From: Methylobacterium bullatum
GTDB lineage: Bacteria > Pseudomonadota > Alphaproteobacteria > Rhizobiales > Beijerinckiaceae
DNA length: 50,982 nucleotides
NCBI RefSeq assembly: GCF_014845095.1
Contig: NZ_NKUG01000039.1
Coordinates: 1-50,982, forward strand
Direction: 5' to 3'
Shown: positions 31,264 to 40,365 of the stretch, in pieces
Numbering within the stretch: position 1 is the first letter of the stretch
Layout of the letters: each line of letters begins with the position of its first letter
Notes under the pieces: model-generated
What the model saw: only the letters and a program-made list of their open reading frames with translations
Database searches by the model: none
Told to the model about the DNA's origin: nothing
Program-made: the position numbers and the translations under genes

Positions 31264-34200
31264 TTGATCACGCCGTCTCATGAAGCCGAGCGCGTCGCCG
31301 CGCTTCACGGCCTGGGTATCCTCGATACGCCTCCCGAAGAGCATTTCGAGGCGGTGTCGCGCACGGCCAAACGCCTTTTCGGGGTCGAGAAGGCCTATGT
31401 CGCCCTCATCGATTCCGACCGGCAGTGGATCAAGTCGGACTGCGATCTCGGCCACAAGGAGATGCCGCGCCTCGAATCGTTCTGTCATCACACCATCGCC
31501 GGTGGCGACATGCTCGTGGTGCCGGATGCGCGCCTCGATCCGCGCTTCGCCAGAAACCCCTTGGTGACCGGCCCCGATCCCATCGTCTTCTACGCCGGCG
31601 TGCCGCTGTGCCTCGAATCGGGTTTCCGCGTCGGCTCGTTCTGTCTCATGCACAGCACGCCGCGCCCGTTCGGCGTGGAGGATGAAGCGGCTCTGCACGA
31701 CCTCGCGGCCACCGTCACCGCCCATCTTCGCCTCGCGGACGCCCATGTGAGGCTGGTCCGCGAGGCCGAGGAACGCGCGGCCCACCAGGCGACCATCGCC
31801 GACCAGCGGGAAGAGTTGCAGCAGCGCCAGAGCGCGCTCGCCAGCGCGCATCACCTGCTCTCCATGGCGGAGGAGGTCGCCGGGATCGGCCATTGGCGCG
31901 TCCGGCTCGCCGATGGCCAGACCTTCTGGTCCACGGGCATCTACGTGATCTCCGGGCTCGATCCCGCGACCTTCGCCCCGTCCTTCGAGCGGGCCATCGA
32001 TCTGCATCATCCCGACGACCGTGAGTTGGTTCGCTCCAGCATCTCCGATGCGCTGGAGCGAAGGGGGGCTTTCGCCTTCGAAGCGAGGATGGTTCGTCCG
32101 GATGGGGAGGTCCGGACGATGGTCGTTCGCGGCATCTGCGAATGCGACGTGGCGGGTCTGGCCGTCGGTCTGGTCGGCACCGCCATCGACGTGACGGACG
32201 CCCGCAATTCCGACGCCGCCCTGCGGGAGCGGACGAGTCAGTTCCGCCGTCTCGTGGACGCGGTGAGCGATTGCGCCTTCGTCACCCTGGACCGGACCGG
32301 CCACGTCGCCAACTGGAACAGCGGGGCGGAGCGGATCACCGGCTATTCCGCGAAGGACGCCATCGGGCGCCACGTCTCGCGCTTCTATACGACGGAGGGG
32401 CTCGAAGCGGGGGCGCCGCGCATCGCGCTCGCCACCGCCGCCTATGAGGGGCGGCTCAAGTTCGAGTGCTGGCGGGTTCGCCGCGACGGCTCGCAATTCT
32501 TCGCCAGCGTCGCCATCGACGCCATCCGCGACGACGAGGGGGCCGTGGTCGGCTATGCCGAGATCACCCGCGACATCACCGAGCGCCGCGCGGCGGAACT
32601 CGAGCTCCAGCGTAGCGAGGATCGCTACCGCACCCTCGCGGAGGCTCTGCCCGCCCTGATCTGGACGACCCGCCCGCCGGACGGGACGGCGACCTATGTG
32701 AATCCGGCCTTCACCGCTTTCTACGGCGATATCGGTCCCGAGCGGACCGAGCGCACGGCGCGCAACCATCCCGACGATGCCGAACGCATGGCGGTCGCCT
32801 GGCGGAACGCCCATGCCTGGGGGCGGACCTTCACGGTTGAGGGACGCCTGCGCCGCCATGACGGCGTCTACCGCTGGCACAAGATCGTGATGATCCCGAT
32901 CCCGACCCATGACGACCGGGCGCCCGATGCCGCCGAATGGCTCGGCACCGCCCTCGACATCGACGACATCATCACTGCACGCCAGCGGTTGGAGGAGACC
33001 ACCGACCTGCTGCGCATCGCCCAGGACGCGGCCGATGCGGGCACCTGGGATCTCGACCTCTGGACGGATACCATCACCCTCAGCCCGAAAGCCGTCGGCC
33101 TGTTCGGCCTCCCCTGCGAGGGCGCCCGGGCCATGCCCGTCCAGGATTGGATCCCGCTGGTCCATCCCGATGACCGGGAGGCGGTCCGAGAGGAAGCAGC
33201 CAACGCGATCCGAAACCGGACCAACTACGTCGCCGAGTACCGCATTGTCGTGGACGCGGAGGAGCGCTGGATCTCGACCTGCGGTCGCGTGCTCTACGAC
33301 GCGGCCGGCGCGCCCTATCGGATGGTGGGCCTGCATTTCGACATCACCGAGCGCAAGACGGTGGAGGCCGCGTTGCAGGCGGCCACAGTCAGGGCCGAGC
33401 AGGCCAGCGCTGCGAAAAGCGAATTCCTCGCCGCCATGAGCCACGAGATCCGGACGCCGCTCAACAGCATCCTCGGCTATGCCGACCTCCTGCTGGAGGA
33501 GCCGAGCCGGACGCCGGACGACAGGCACCGCCTCGAACTGATCGGAGGGGCGGGCGCCGCGCTTCTCACCATCGTCAACGACGTTCTCGACTTCTCGAAG
33601 ATCGAGGCGGGGCAGTTCACCCTGGAACTGCTGCCCTTCCCGTTGCGCGACCTCATCGAGAATACGGTGGAGATCGTGCGCGGCAGCGCGCTCAAGAGCC
33701 CCGTGACCATCCTCTCGCGGCTCGACCCCGCGCTGCCGCCCTGGGCATTGGGGGATGCGAACCGGCTCAGGCAGGTCCTGCTCAATCTCCTCAACAACGC
33801 GGTGAAGTTCACTCCTGCGGGTTCCGTCACCCTGAACGTCAGCCAATGCGGCGAGGAGGCGGGCGGCCCCGTCCTGCGCTTCGAGGTGGTGGATACCGGT
33901 ATCGGCATCTCGGAGGAGGAGCAGATCCATCTGTTCCAGCGCTTCAGCCAGGTCGATTCCTCCATCAGCCGTCGCTTCGGCGGCACCGGACTCGGCCTCG
34001 CCATCTGCCGCCGTCTCGTCTCGATGATGGATGGGGAAATCGGGGTCACGAGCCGTCCCGGCGAAGGATCGACCTTCTGGTTCACCCTCGCCCTGCCGCG
34101 CGCGGAGGCGGCGAGCGGCCCCGCTGAGGCCGGGGAGGGGAGAGTGGTGGCGAGGAACGCCTTGGTCCCGAGGCCGGTGCGGATCCTCGTCGCCGAGGAC

Positions 34201-34923
34201 GTTCCGGTGAACCAGACCCTGGCTCGGGCGGTCCTCGAACTCGCCGGCCACAGTGTCGACGTGGTGGGCAACGGTGCCGAGGCGGTGGCCGCGATCCAGG
34301 CCCATGCGGGCGGACCGCTCGCTTTCGATCTCGTCCTCATGGACGTCCAGATGCCCGGCATGGATGGGCTCGCCGCCACGCGCCTGATCCGCGCCCTGCC
34401 TGCCCCCGCCTGCGCGGTGCCGATCATCGCCATGACCGCCAACGTCCTGCCCGAGAAGGTCGCCTCGCTGACGGCCGCCGGCATGGACGATCATGTCGGC
34501 AAGCCGTTCAAGCGCGATGCGCTCTACGCGGCCATCGCCCGTTGGAGCGGCCCCGTGGCTGCCGGCGACGCGCCGGCCCTACCGACCATCCTGGATCGCG
34601 AGGTCTACGAGTCGCTGAGGGACATGGTGGGACCGGAGCGGGCGACGGTCCTGCTGTCGATGCTGGCCGACGAACTCATCGACCGGTTCGGATCGTCGCC
34701 GCAGGCCGTGGATCTGTCGGGCATGGAGCCGGCGGATCTGGCCTACGACGCGCACGTCATGGTGTCGGCCGCCGGGCTGCTCGGCTTCGTCGGTCTGTCG
34801 GATCTCTGCCGCGAGATCGAAACCGCCTGCCGCAACGGGGACGACCTCGCTCTGCTGGTCCAGCGCCTCGTCGTCGTCCGGGACGGTACCCTTGGAACGA
34901 TCAGGATGCTGCAAGCCGCCTGA
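31264..34923 (+). CDS. Hybrid sensor histidine kinase: GAF, four PAS, HisKA, ATPase, receiver, Hpt-like end
   Basis: A 1219-residue multidomain kinase without membrane segments. The order is: GAF (about 10-165), short coiled coil, four PAS domains (about 195-315, 322-442, 449-569, 579-699), dimerisation domain with His727 (SHEIRTPLNSILGYADLL), ATPase (about 829-945, GGTGLGLAICRRL), receiver with Asp1027 (LVLMDVQMPGMDG), and a helical C-terminus resembling an Hpt domain with His1164. The Hpt motif reads HVMVSAAGLLG, where family members usually have Lys and Gly at the fourth and fifth positions, so phosphotransfer may be altered or lost. The start is TTG 31264, the only start codon that fits the GAF N-terminus (EAERVAALHGLGILDTPPEE). 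The signal and partner are unknown. Confidence 0.88.
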   Translation: MITPSHEAERVAALHGLGILDTPPEEHFEAVSRTAKRLFGVEKAYVALIDSDRQWIKSDCDLGHKEMPRLESFCHHTIAGGDMLVVPDARLDPRFARNPLVTGPDPIVFYAGVPLCLESGFRVGSFCLMHSTPRPFGVEDEAALHDLAATVTAHLRLADAHVRLVREAEERAAHQATIADQREELQQRQSALASAHHLLSMAEEVAGIGHWRVRLADGQTFWSTGIYVISGLDPATFAPSFERAIDLHHPDDRELVRSSISDALERRGAFAFEARMVRPDGEVRTMVVRGICECDVAGLAVGLVGTAIDVTDARNSDAALRERTSQFRRLVDAVSDCAFVTLDRTGHVANWNSGAERITGYSAKDAIGRHVSRFYTTEGLEAGAPRIALATAAYEGRLKFECWRVRRDGSQFFASVAIDAIRDDEGAVVGYAEITRDITERRAAELELQRSEDRYRTLAEALPALIWTTRPPDGTATYVNPAFTAFYGDIGPERTERTARNHPDDAERMAVAWRNAHAWGRTFTVEGRLRRHDGVYRWHKIVMIPIPTHDDRAPDAAEWLGTALDIDDIITARQRLEETTDLLRIAQDAADAGTWDLDLWTDTITLSPKAVGLFGLPCEGARAMPVQDWIPLVHPDDREAVREEAANAIRNRTNYVAEYRIVVDAEERWISTCGRVLYDAAGAPYRMVGLHFDITERKTVEAALQAATVRAEQASAAKSEFLAAMSHEIRTPLNSILGYADLLLEEPSRTPDDRHRLELIGGAGAALLTIVNDVLDFSKIEAGQFTLELLPFPLRDLIENTVEIVRGSALKSPVTILSRLDPALPPWALGDANRLRQVLLNLLNNAVKFTPAGSVTLNVSQCGEEAGGPVLRFEVVDTGIGISEEEQIHLFQRFSQVDSSISRRFGGTGLGLAICRRLVSMMDGEIGVTSRPGEGSTFWFTLALPRAEAASGPAEAGEGRVVARNALVPRPVRILVAEDVPVNQTLARAVLELAGHSVDVVGNGAEAVAAIQAHAGGPLAFDLVLMDVQMPGMDGLAATRLIRALPAPACAVPIIAMTANVLPEKVASLTAAGMDDHVGKPFKRDALYAAIARWSGPVAAGDAPALPTILDREVYESLRDMVGPERATVLLSMLADELIDRFGSSPQAVDLSGMEPADLAYDAHVMVSAAGLLGFVGLSDLCREIETACRNGDDLALLVQRLVVVRDGTLGTIRMLQAA

Positions 34924-34933
34924 CCGTCCGGTA

Positions 34934-35257
34934 TCACTCGGTCTCGGGTGTCGGCTCGTCTTCCGGCTCGGGTTCCGCCGTCCAGGCCGTGGCGAAGGCG
35001 GCGAGCTGCATGGCATCCTTGAAGGCCATGACCGAGACACTGCGCTCGGTGGGCATTCCACCCGGATAAGGAGCGATCAGGACGGTCTCCTGAGACAGAC
35101 GCGCGCCGGGGGTCTTCTCGGCGATCCAGGCCTCCGCCTCGGCGCAGAGACGTGCCGGGTCGGAGGGATCTCGTGCGCGGGAATCCGAGCGCAGCACGAG
35201 GACGTAGGGGCCGAGCGTCGGATTGCGCTGCTGCAGGCCCTGGATGATGTCGATCAT
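34934..35257 (-). CDS. 107-residue hypothetical protein
   Basis: A small soluble acidic protein (start MIDIIQGLQQRNPTLGPYVL). A beta strand YVLVLRSDSRARD and a helix RLCAEAEAWIAEKTPGA are plausible; the last 15 residues are a Glu/Pro/Thr tail. Codon bias is that of a real gene. It lies downstream of ndh on the same strand, separated by 60 bp that hold a strong hairpin, so it may be transcribed with ndh at a lower level. I do not recognise the family. Confidence 0.7.
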   Translation of the reverse strand: MIDIIQGLQQRNPTLGPYVLVLRSDSRARDPSDPARLCAEAEAWIAEKTPGARLSQETVLIAPYPGGMPTERSVSVMAFKDAMQLAAFATAWTAEPEPEDEPTPETE

Positions 35258-35279
35258 GATCGTGTCTCGTCACGTTCCT

Positions 35280-35305
35280 GCCGGGGGCGCGGCACGGCCC
35301 CCGGC
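35280..35305 (-). terminator. 9-bp GC hairpin between ndh and the downstream gene
   Basis: GCCGGGGGC (35280-35288) and GCCCCCGGC (35297-35305) pair perfectly around an 8-base loop just after the ndh stop on the minus strand. No T-run follows. It is probably a partial terminator or mRNA stabiliser. Confidence 0.45.
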
Positions 35306-35317
35306 GAATCCGGTCGT

Positions 35318-36649
35318 TCAATGAAGCTTGACCCGCGGCTCCGTGCGCCGCGTCAGGGCGCGGGCCGTGGCGTCGAGGGCGGTCTTGATCGTGCCGTGCA
35401 GGGCGCGCTCGTGCATCTTGTAGAGCGACCAGTACATCATCCGCGCGAACAGCCCGGCGATGAACATGTTCTTTCCCTGGATGAAGCCCATCAGGTTGCC
35501 CACCGTGGAATATTCCCCGAGGGACACCAGCGAGCCGAAATCCCGGTACTTGAACGGCTTCAGGGGCTCCCCGGCCATCTTGATCGGGATCTGCTTGATG
35601 AGATGGCTCGCCTGCTGGTGCGCCGCCTGCGCACGCGGCGGGATCGGCGTGTCCGAGCCCTGCTCCACCAGATAGGCGCAATCGCCCATGGCGAAGATGT
35701 CGGGATCGCGCGTGGTCTGGAGCGTCGGCGTGACCACGAGCTGATTGTTGCGCGTGGTCTCGAGGCCGCCGATCTCCTGCAGGAACGGCGGCGCCTTCAC
35801 GCCGGCCGCCCAGACCACGAGTTCGGAGGGGATGAACCCGCCATCGGCGAGCTGGACGCCGTCGGCTCGGACTTCCGTCACCCGTGCCTGCGTGCGGACC
35901 TCGACGCCGATCTTGTTCAGCAGCGCCATCACCTCCGCAGAGAGACGCTCGGGGACGGCCGGCAGGATCCGGCTCGCCGCCTCGACGAGGGTGATCTTCA
36001 GGTCCTTGGCGGGGTCGATCTTGTCGAGGCCGGTGGAGGCCACGTCGCGGGTGGTGCGATGAAGCTCCGCCGCCAGTTCGGTGCCGGTGGCGCCGGCCCC
36101 GATCACCGTCACGTGGAGCTGGCCGGGGCGCACCGGCCCGACCTGGGTGTGTGCGCGCAGCATGCCGTTGACGAGGCGCTGATGGAACCGCACCGCCTGG
36201 TCCGGCGTGTCCAGGGCGATGGCGTTCTCCTTCACCCCCGGCGTGCCGAAATCGTTGGTGGTCGAGCCCACCGCCAGGACCAGCGTGTCGTAGGGGATCG
36301 AGCGGACGGGCGTGACCTCGCGGCCCTCGGCATCGTGGCTCGCGGCGAGCTGGATCGTGCGCGCGGTCCGGTCGAGCCCCGTCATCGAGCCGATGCGATA
36401 GCGGAAATGATGCTGATGCGCGTGGTGGAGATAGTCCACGGCGTGGTGGCCGACATCGAGGCTGCCCGCGGCGACCTCGTGCAGCAGCGGCTTCCAGATA
36501 TGGGTCCGTGCCCTGTCCACGAGGGTGACGTGCGCCTTGCCCTTCCGGCCCAGCGTGTCGCCGAGCTTGGTGGCGAGCTGAAGCCCAGCCGCGCCTCCAC
36601 CGACGACCACGATGCGGTGGAGGTTGTCCACGGTTTCGCCCGGTACCAT
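35318..36649 (-). CDS. ndh: Type II NADH dehydrogenase (NDH-2)
   Basis: A 443-residue membrane-bound flavoprotein that passes electrons from NADH to quinone without pumping protons. The FAD Rossmann motif GGGAAG is at 17-22 and the NADH motif VIGAGATGTELAAEL at about 183. The second FAD contact is DPDIFAMGDCAYL. The C-terminal part (MGFIQGKNMFIAGLFARMMYW) is the amphipathic membrane anchor of the family. The start ATG 36649 has GAGGGA seven bases upstream; the open frame beyond to 36718 is not homologous. Length is normal. Confidence 0.92.
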   Translation of the reverse strand: MVPGETVDNLHRIVVVGGGAAGLQLATKLGDTLGRKGKAHVTLVDRARTHIWKPLLHEVAAGSLDVGHHAVDYLHHAHQHHFRYRIGSMTGLDRTARTIQLAASHDAEGREVTPVRSIPYDTLVLAVGSTTNDFGTPGVKENAIALDTPDQAVRFHQRLVNGMLRAHTQVGPVRPGQLHVTVIGAGATGTELAAELHRTTRDVASTGLDKIDPAKDLKITLVEAASRILPAVPERLSAEVMALLNKIGVEVRTQARVTEVRADGVQLADGGFIPSELVVWAAGVKAPPFLQEIGGLETTRNNQLVVTPTLQTTRDPDIFAMGDCAYLVEQGSDTPIPPRAQAAHQQASHLIKQIPIKMAGEPLKPFKYRDFGSLVSLGEYSTVGNLMGFIQGKNMFIAGLFARMMYWSLYKMHERALHGTIKTALDATARALTRRTEPRVKLH

Positions 36650-36765
36650 GCGTCCCTCGTCCCTTAAACTTGAGCGGCAGGCAGCCCGCCTTTTTCTCCG
36701 CTCGGGTCTTATAGGCAAAATCTTTTTTGAACGGCAGCCTCAGCTACGCAGCCCGGCCGATATTC

Positions 36766-37410
36766 TCACGCGGGCGCGCCGGGCTGGCGCAGGGGATGCG
36801 CCCTGGCGAACGCCTCCTGCCCCAGGCAATCCTCGGCGATCCGCCTCACGGTGGGATAGGGCGCGGTCTCGACGCCGAAGATGCCGGTGCCGACCCAGAG
36901 GCTCACGAGGCAGAGATCGGCATGGCTGATCGCGTCTCCCTGCGCATAGCGGCCGGTGCCGGGCTCGTGGGCGAGGCGGGTCTCCAGCGTCTTGAGCCCG
37001 GTCTCGAACCAGTGCCGCACGAACCCCATCATGCCGTCCTTCGGGATGTCGTAGGCCGACATCAGGTAGTTGCGCACCCGCGGAACATAGAGCGGATGAG
37101 TATCGCAGGCGACCACCTGCGCCAGGGAGCGGGCGCGCGCCCGGGCTTTCGGATCGCTCGGCAGCAGGGCCGGCTCGGGATGGATGTCCTCGAGATAGTC
37201 GAGGATCGCCAGCGATTGGGTGAGGGGAGGGCCGTCGCCGTCGAAGAAGGCCGGCACGGCGCCCTGCGGGTTGATGGCGAGATACTCGGGCTTGAACTGG
37301 TCGCCGGCATCGAGATCGATGAAGGTCTCCTCGCAGGCGAGGCCCTTGAGGTTGAGGGCGATGCGCACCCGGAAAGCGGCGGCCGAGCGCCAGTTGCCGT
37401 ACATCTTCAT
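36766..37410 (-). CDS. maiA: Zeta-class glutathione transferase / maleylacetoacetate isomerase
   Basis: A 214-residue GST. It has a thioredoxin-like N-domain (MKMYGNWRSAAAFRVRIAL), the glutathione-binding NPQGAVPAFFD and LTQSLAILDYLED, and a helical C-domain with SHADLCLVSLW. This is the MaiA pattern, used in tyrosine and phenylalanine breakdown (maleylacetoacetate to fumarylacetoacetate). The family's active-site motif is usually Ser-Ser-(Cys/Ala); here it reads Ser9-Ala-Ala, so one serine is missing, and it could serve as a general GST instead. GGGGAG lies six bases before ATG 37410. No other tyrosine-degradation gene is nearby. Confidence 0.8.
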   Translation of the reverse strand: MKMYGNWRSAAAFRVRIALNLKGLACEETFIDLDAGDQFKPEYLAINPQGAVPAFFDGDGPPLTQSLAILDYLEDIHPEPALLPSDPKARARARSLAQVVACDTHPLYVPRVRNYLMSAYDIPKDGMMGFVRHWFETGLKTLETRLAHEPGTGRYAQGDAISHADLCLVSLWVGTGIFGVETAPYPTVRRIAEDCLGQEAFARAHPLRQPGAPA

Positions 37411-37656
37411 GGCCGTCTCCCCTTCAGCCTTTGGTCGCCGCGGACCACACCCGACAACGATGCCGACCGCAAGTGCCGATTCCGTCAGTGCACCGCGCCG
37501 GTCGGACGAGCGCTCGCCGGATGTCACCGCGTGATGGAATGCCTGCCGGGGGGCGGCCAACGACGGGCCGTTACGGAAGGCTTGCGGCGGCGATCTTCTA
37601 ATGGCTATGTTTCACAGAATTAGTATTCAAGATTGGCGAGAGCCGTGGCGCTATCA

Positions 37657-38049
37657 ATGAGTAAACTCTATGTTTTGAGAATCGCCGTCGCAATCTGTCT
37701 GATATTCGTGTCGATCCCCTCCTCGTTTGCCTGGAGGCTCGATCCGGACCAATTTTCCGGCCCGATGCGCGAATATCAGATCGAGCTTGCAAAGATTATC
37801 CTCGTTCGTGCGCGAAACACCGGCTACCGCTCCCAATTCAGTGGGATGACGACGGTGATGTTCACGATAAACCGTTCGGGAATCATCGAGGAATTTCATA
37901 TCAAGGAGAGTTCCGGGTCTCCGTATATCGACTCCCTTGCCAAGGAGATCCTTCGAGTGGGCGCGCGTTACATCCCGTTCCCCGAAGGCGCTCCGATGTC
38001 CCACATGGTGATCACGGTCCCGATCCGCTTCGTTCGCCATCCTCGCTGA
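37657..38049 (+). CDS. Secreted protein with a TonB C-terminal-like domain
   Basis: A 130-residue protein from ATG 37657. The N-terminal 26 residues (VLRIAVAICLIFVSIPSSFAW) form a signal peptide. The rest (TTVMFTINRSGIIEEFHIKESSGSPYIDSLAKEILR, ending MVITVPIRFV) has the fold pattern of the TonB C-terminal domain: an alternating strand, a helix, and the final beta strand. No Pro-rich TonB spacer and no N-terminal anchor complex are present, so it is not a working TonB. Its codon third positions are less GC-rich than its neighbours', with frequent T and A, suggesting transfer. A TTG at 37633 and a GTG at 37645 are alternative in-frame starts. No ExbB/ExbD is nearby. Confidence 0.7.
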   Translation: MSKLYVLRIAVAICLIFVSIPSSFAWRLDPDQFSGPMREYQIELAKIILVRARNTGYRSQFSGMTTVMFTINRSGIIEEFHIKESSGSPYIDSLAKEILRVGARYIPFPEGAPMSHMVITVPIRFVRHPR

Positions 38050-38184
38050 GGACTGACGCGGCCTCGTCGGCGCCAGATCGTTTCGCGGAACTCCGCCCGT
38101 GGCGGTCGGTCGTCGTCCGGCATTTGGCAGCACCGCCCGCTTCGCGCATAGACGGCGGGAACGGTTCGGAAGACCGCGATTGCG

Positions 38185-39222
38185 ATGGGTGCCCGCGAGA
38201 TGCAGATCGAAACGCCCTACCTGATGTTCCTCGGCGACGTGCCCGATACGTTGGCGGCCAAGACCGCCTACGGCATCGCCGACTGGCGGCCGGACTGGTG
38301 CGTCGGCCAGTTGCGCCTGCCCGGCTGCGCCGCCGATCTCGGCATCCCGGACCTGACCCTGGACGAGGCCGTGGCCAAGGGCTGCCGGACCATGGTCATC
38401 GGTGTCGCCAATGCCGGCGGCGTGCTCCCGACGCATTGGGTGTCGGAGGTCGTGGCCGCCCTGAATGCGGGGCTCGACATCGCCAGCGGCCTTCACGTGC
38501 GCCTCGGCTCGCTGCCGGAGATCGCCGAGGCGGCCGAGAAGAACGGCCGCCAGTTGCACGACGTGCGCCACACCACCGAGACCTTCGACACCGGCAAGGG
38601 CATCCGGCGGCCGGGACGTCGCTTGCTGAGCGTCGGCACCGATTGCTCCGTGGGGAAGAAATACACCGTCCTCGCCCTGGAGCGCGGCATGCGCGAGCGC
38701 GGCCTCGATGCGGATTTCCGGGCCACCGGCCAGACCGGCGTGTTCATCTCCGGCCGAGGCGTCGCCATCGATGCGGTGGTGGCCGACTTCATCTCCGGCG
38801 CCGTGGAATGGATCGCCCCCGCGGCGGATCCGGACCATTGGGACCTGATCGAGGGACAGGGCTCGCTCTACCACCCGTCCTTCGCCGGCGTCAGCCTCGG
38901 CCTGCTCCACGGTGCCCAGGCCGATGCCTTCGTCGTCTGTCACGAGCCGAGCCGCAAAGCCATGCGCGGCGTGGCGCATCCGCTGCCGTCGATCCAGCAG
39001 GTGATCGACCTCACGATCCAGCTCGGCAGCCTCACCAATCCCGGCATCTGCCCGGTGGGGATCGCCGTGAACACGCAGAAACTCGGGGAGGACGAGGCCC
39101 GTACCCTGCTCCAGGATCTGACCAAGGAGCACGGGTTGCCCGCCACCGATCCGGTCCGCTTCGGAGTCGACGGGATCATCGACCGTCTGCTGGCGGAGTT
39201 CCCCGCCGGGAGCGCGGCATGA
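38185..39222 (+). CDS. dgcN: DgcN, DUF1611 family N-acetyltransferase
   Basis: A 345-residue protein of the DUF1611 family, for which D-glutamate N-acetylation has been described (DgcN). The P-loop-like stretch GTDCSVGKKYTVLALERGM starts at about residue 151. LIEGQGSLYHPSFAGVSLGL (about 225) and the C-terminal GLPATDPVRFG are also family marks. The start is ATG 38185; ATG 38200 (MQIETPYLMFLG) is equally plausible. Its TGA overlaps the ATG of dgcA (ATGA), so the two are made together. The assignment rests on the pair; the substrate specificity is from the family, not seen here. Confidence 0.8.
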   Translation: MGAREMQIETPYLMFLGDVPDTLAAKTAYGIADWRPDWCVGQLRLPGCAADLGIPDLTLDEAVAKGCRTMVIGVANAGGVLPTHWVSEVVAALNAGLDIASGLHVRLGSLPEIAEAAEKNGRQLHDVRHTTETFDTGKGIRRPGRRLLSVGTDCSVGKKYTVLALERGMRERGLDADFRATGQTGVFISGRGVAIDAVVADFISGAVEWIAPAADPDHWDLIEGQGSLYHPSFAGVSLGLLHGAQADAFVVCHEPSRKAMRGVAHPLPSIQQVIDLTIQLGSLTNPGICPVGIAVNTQKLGEDEARTLLQDLTKEHGLPATDPVRFGVDGIIDRLLAEFPAGSAA

Positions 39223-40208
39223 CCCGCCGCCTCACGGTCGCGGTGGAGCGCTTCCCCATCGCCGGAGCCTTCACCATCGCGCGGGGCAGCCGCACGGAAG
39301 CGGTGGTGGTGCTCGCCACCATCACGGACGATGCCGACGGCCATCTGGGCCGGGGCGAATGCGTGCCCTACCCGCGCTACGGCGAATCCCCCGAGGGCGT
39401 CTGCGCCTTGATTTCCGAGCAGGCCGACGCGATCGCGGCGGGGGCCACGCGCACCGATCTGCTCACGCTGATGAAGGCGGGAGCGGCGCGCAACGCCGTC
39501 GATTGCGCCCTGCTCGATCTGGAGGCCAAGCAGCGCGGCCGCCCGGCCTGGGAAATCGCGGGCCTGAGCCCGCCGCAGGTCGCCACCACCGCCTATACGC
39601 TGAGCCTCGGCACGCCGGAGAGCATGGAGGAGGCCGCACGCGGCGCGGCGCACCGGCCCCTGCTCAAGGTCAAGCTCGGCGGAGAAGGCGATCCCGAGCG
39701 CATCGCCGCCGTGCGTCGCGGCGCGCCGGAATCGCGCCTGATCGTCGATGCCAACGAGGCGTGGCGCGGAGAGACCATCGAGGCGAACCTGGCCGCCTGC
39801 CTCGCCGCGGGGGTCGGCCTCATCGAGCAGCCGCTCCCGGCCGGCGAGGACGCGTTGCTCGCCCGTATCGCCCGGCCGATCCCGATCTGCGCCGACGAGA
39901 GCCTGCACGACCGCGCCGGCCTCGACGCGCTCTCCGACCGCTACGACGCCATCAACATCAAGCTCGACAAGGCCGGCGGCCTCACCGAGGCGGTGATGCT
40001 GGCGCACGAGGCAAAGGCGCGGGGGCTCTCGCTGATGATCGGCTGCATGGTCGGCACGTCGCTGGCCATGGCGCCCGCCATGCTGCTCGCCCACCACGCC
40101 GATTATGTCGATCTCGACGGGCCCCTGCTGCTGGCGCGGGACCGCGAGCCGGCCCTGCGCTTCGACGGCAGCCTGATCCATCCGCCGACGCCGGATCTGT
40201 GGGGATAG
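39219..40208 (+). CDS. dgcA: DgcA, enolase-superfamily N-acetyl-D-glutamate racemase / dipeptide epimerase-like
   Basis: A 329-residue muconate-lactonising-type enolase-fold enzyme. The catalytic lysine pair is KVK at 150-152. Metal ligands are Asp177 (VDANEAW), Glu203 (IEQPLP) and Asp226 (CADES), and the opposite base is Lys248 ([10 protein letters not shown]). All four positions are intact. Sequence alone cannot separate an L-Ala-D/L-Glu epimerase (used for cell-wall peptide recycling) from DgcA, which racemises N-acetyl-D-Glu. The tight overlap with dgcN favours DgcA and a D-glutamate salvage route. Confidence 0.8.
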   Translation: MTRRLTVAVERFPIAGAFTIARGSRTEAVVVLATITDDADGHLGRGECVPYPRYGESPEGVCALISEQADAIAAGATRTDLLTLMKAGAARNAVDCALLDLEAKQRGRPAWEIAGLSPPQVATTAYTLSLGTPESMEEAARGAAHRPLLKVKLGGEGDPERIAAVRRGAPESRLIVDANEAWRGETIEANLAACLAAGVGLIEQPLPAGEDALLARIARPIPICADESLHDRAGLDALSDRYDAINIKLDKAGGLTEAVMLAHEAKARGLSLMIGCMVGTSLAMAPAMLLAHHADYVDLDGPLLLARDREPALRFDGSLIHPPTPDLWG

Positions 40209-40365
40209 GGCCGAGAGTTCTCGACGCCCGGTTCGGGTTTCAAATCTCGGCGAACGACCCTGCAAAATGGTGCCGATCCCCGTCGCCGAGTTGACGGAAT
40301 GGTGCAGGGACGGGCATGGCCCGATGCGTGCGACCCGGATCGGCCGCAAGCGTGACAGGTCCACC

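Noticed and set aside
31084..34494. A 1136-codon frame opposite the hybrid kinase gene
   Set aside because: Antisense shadow; the kinase domains on the plus strand are unambiguous.
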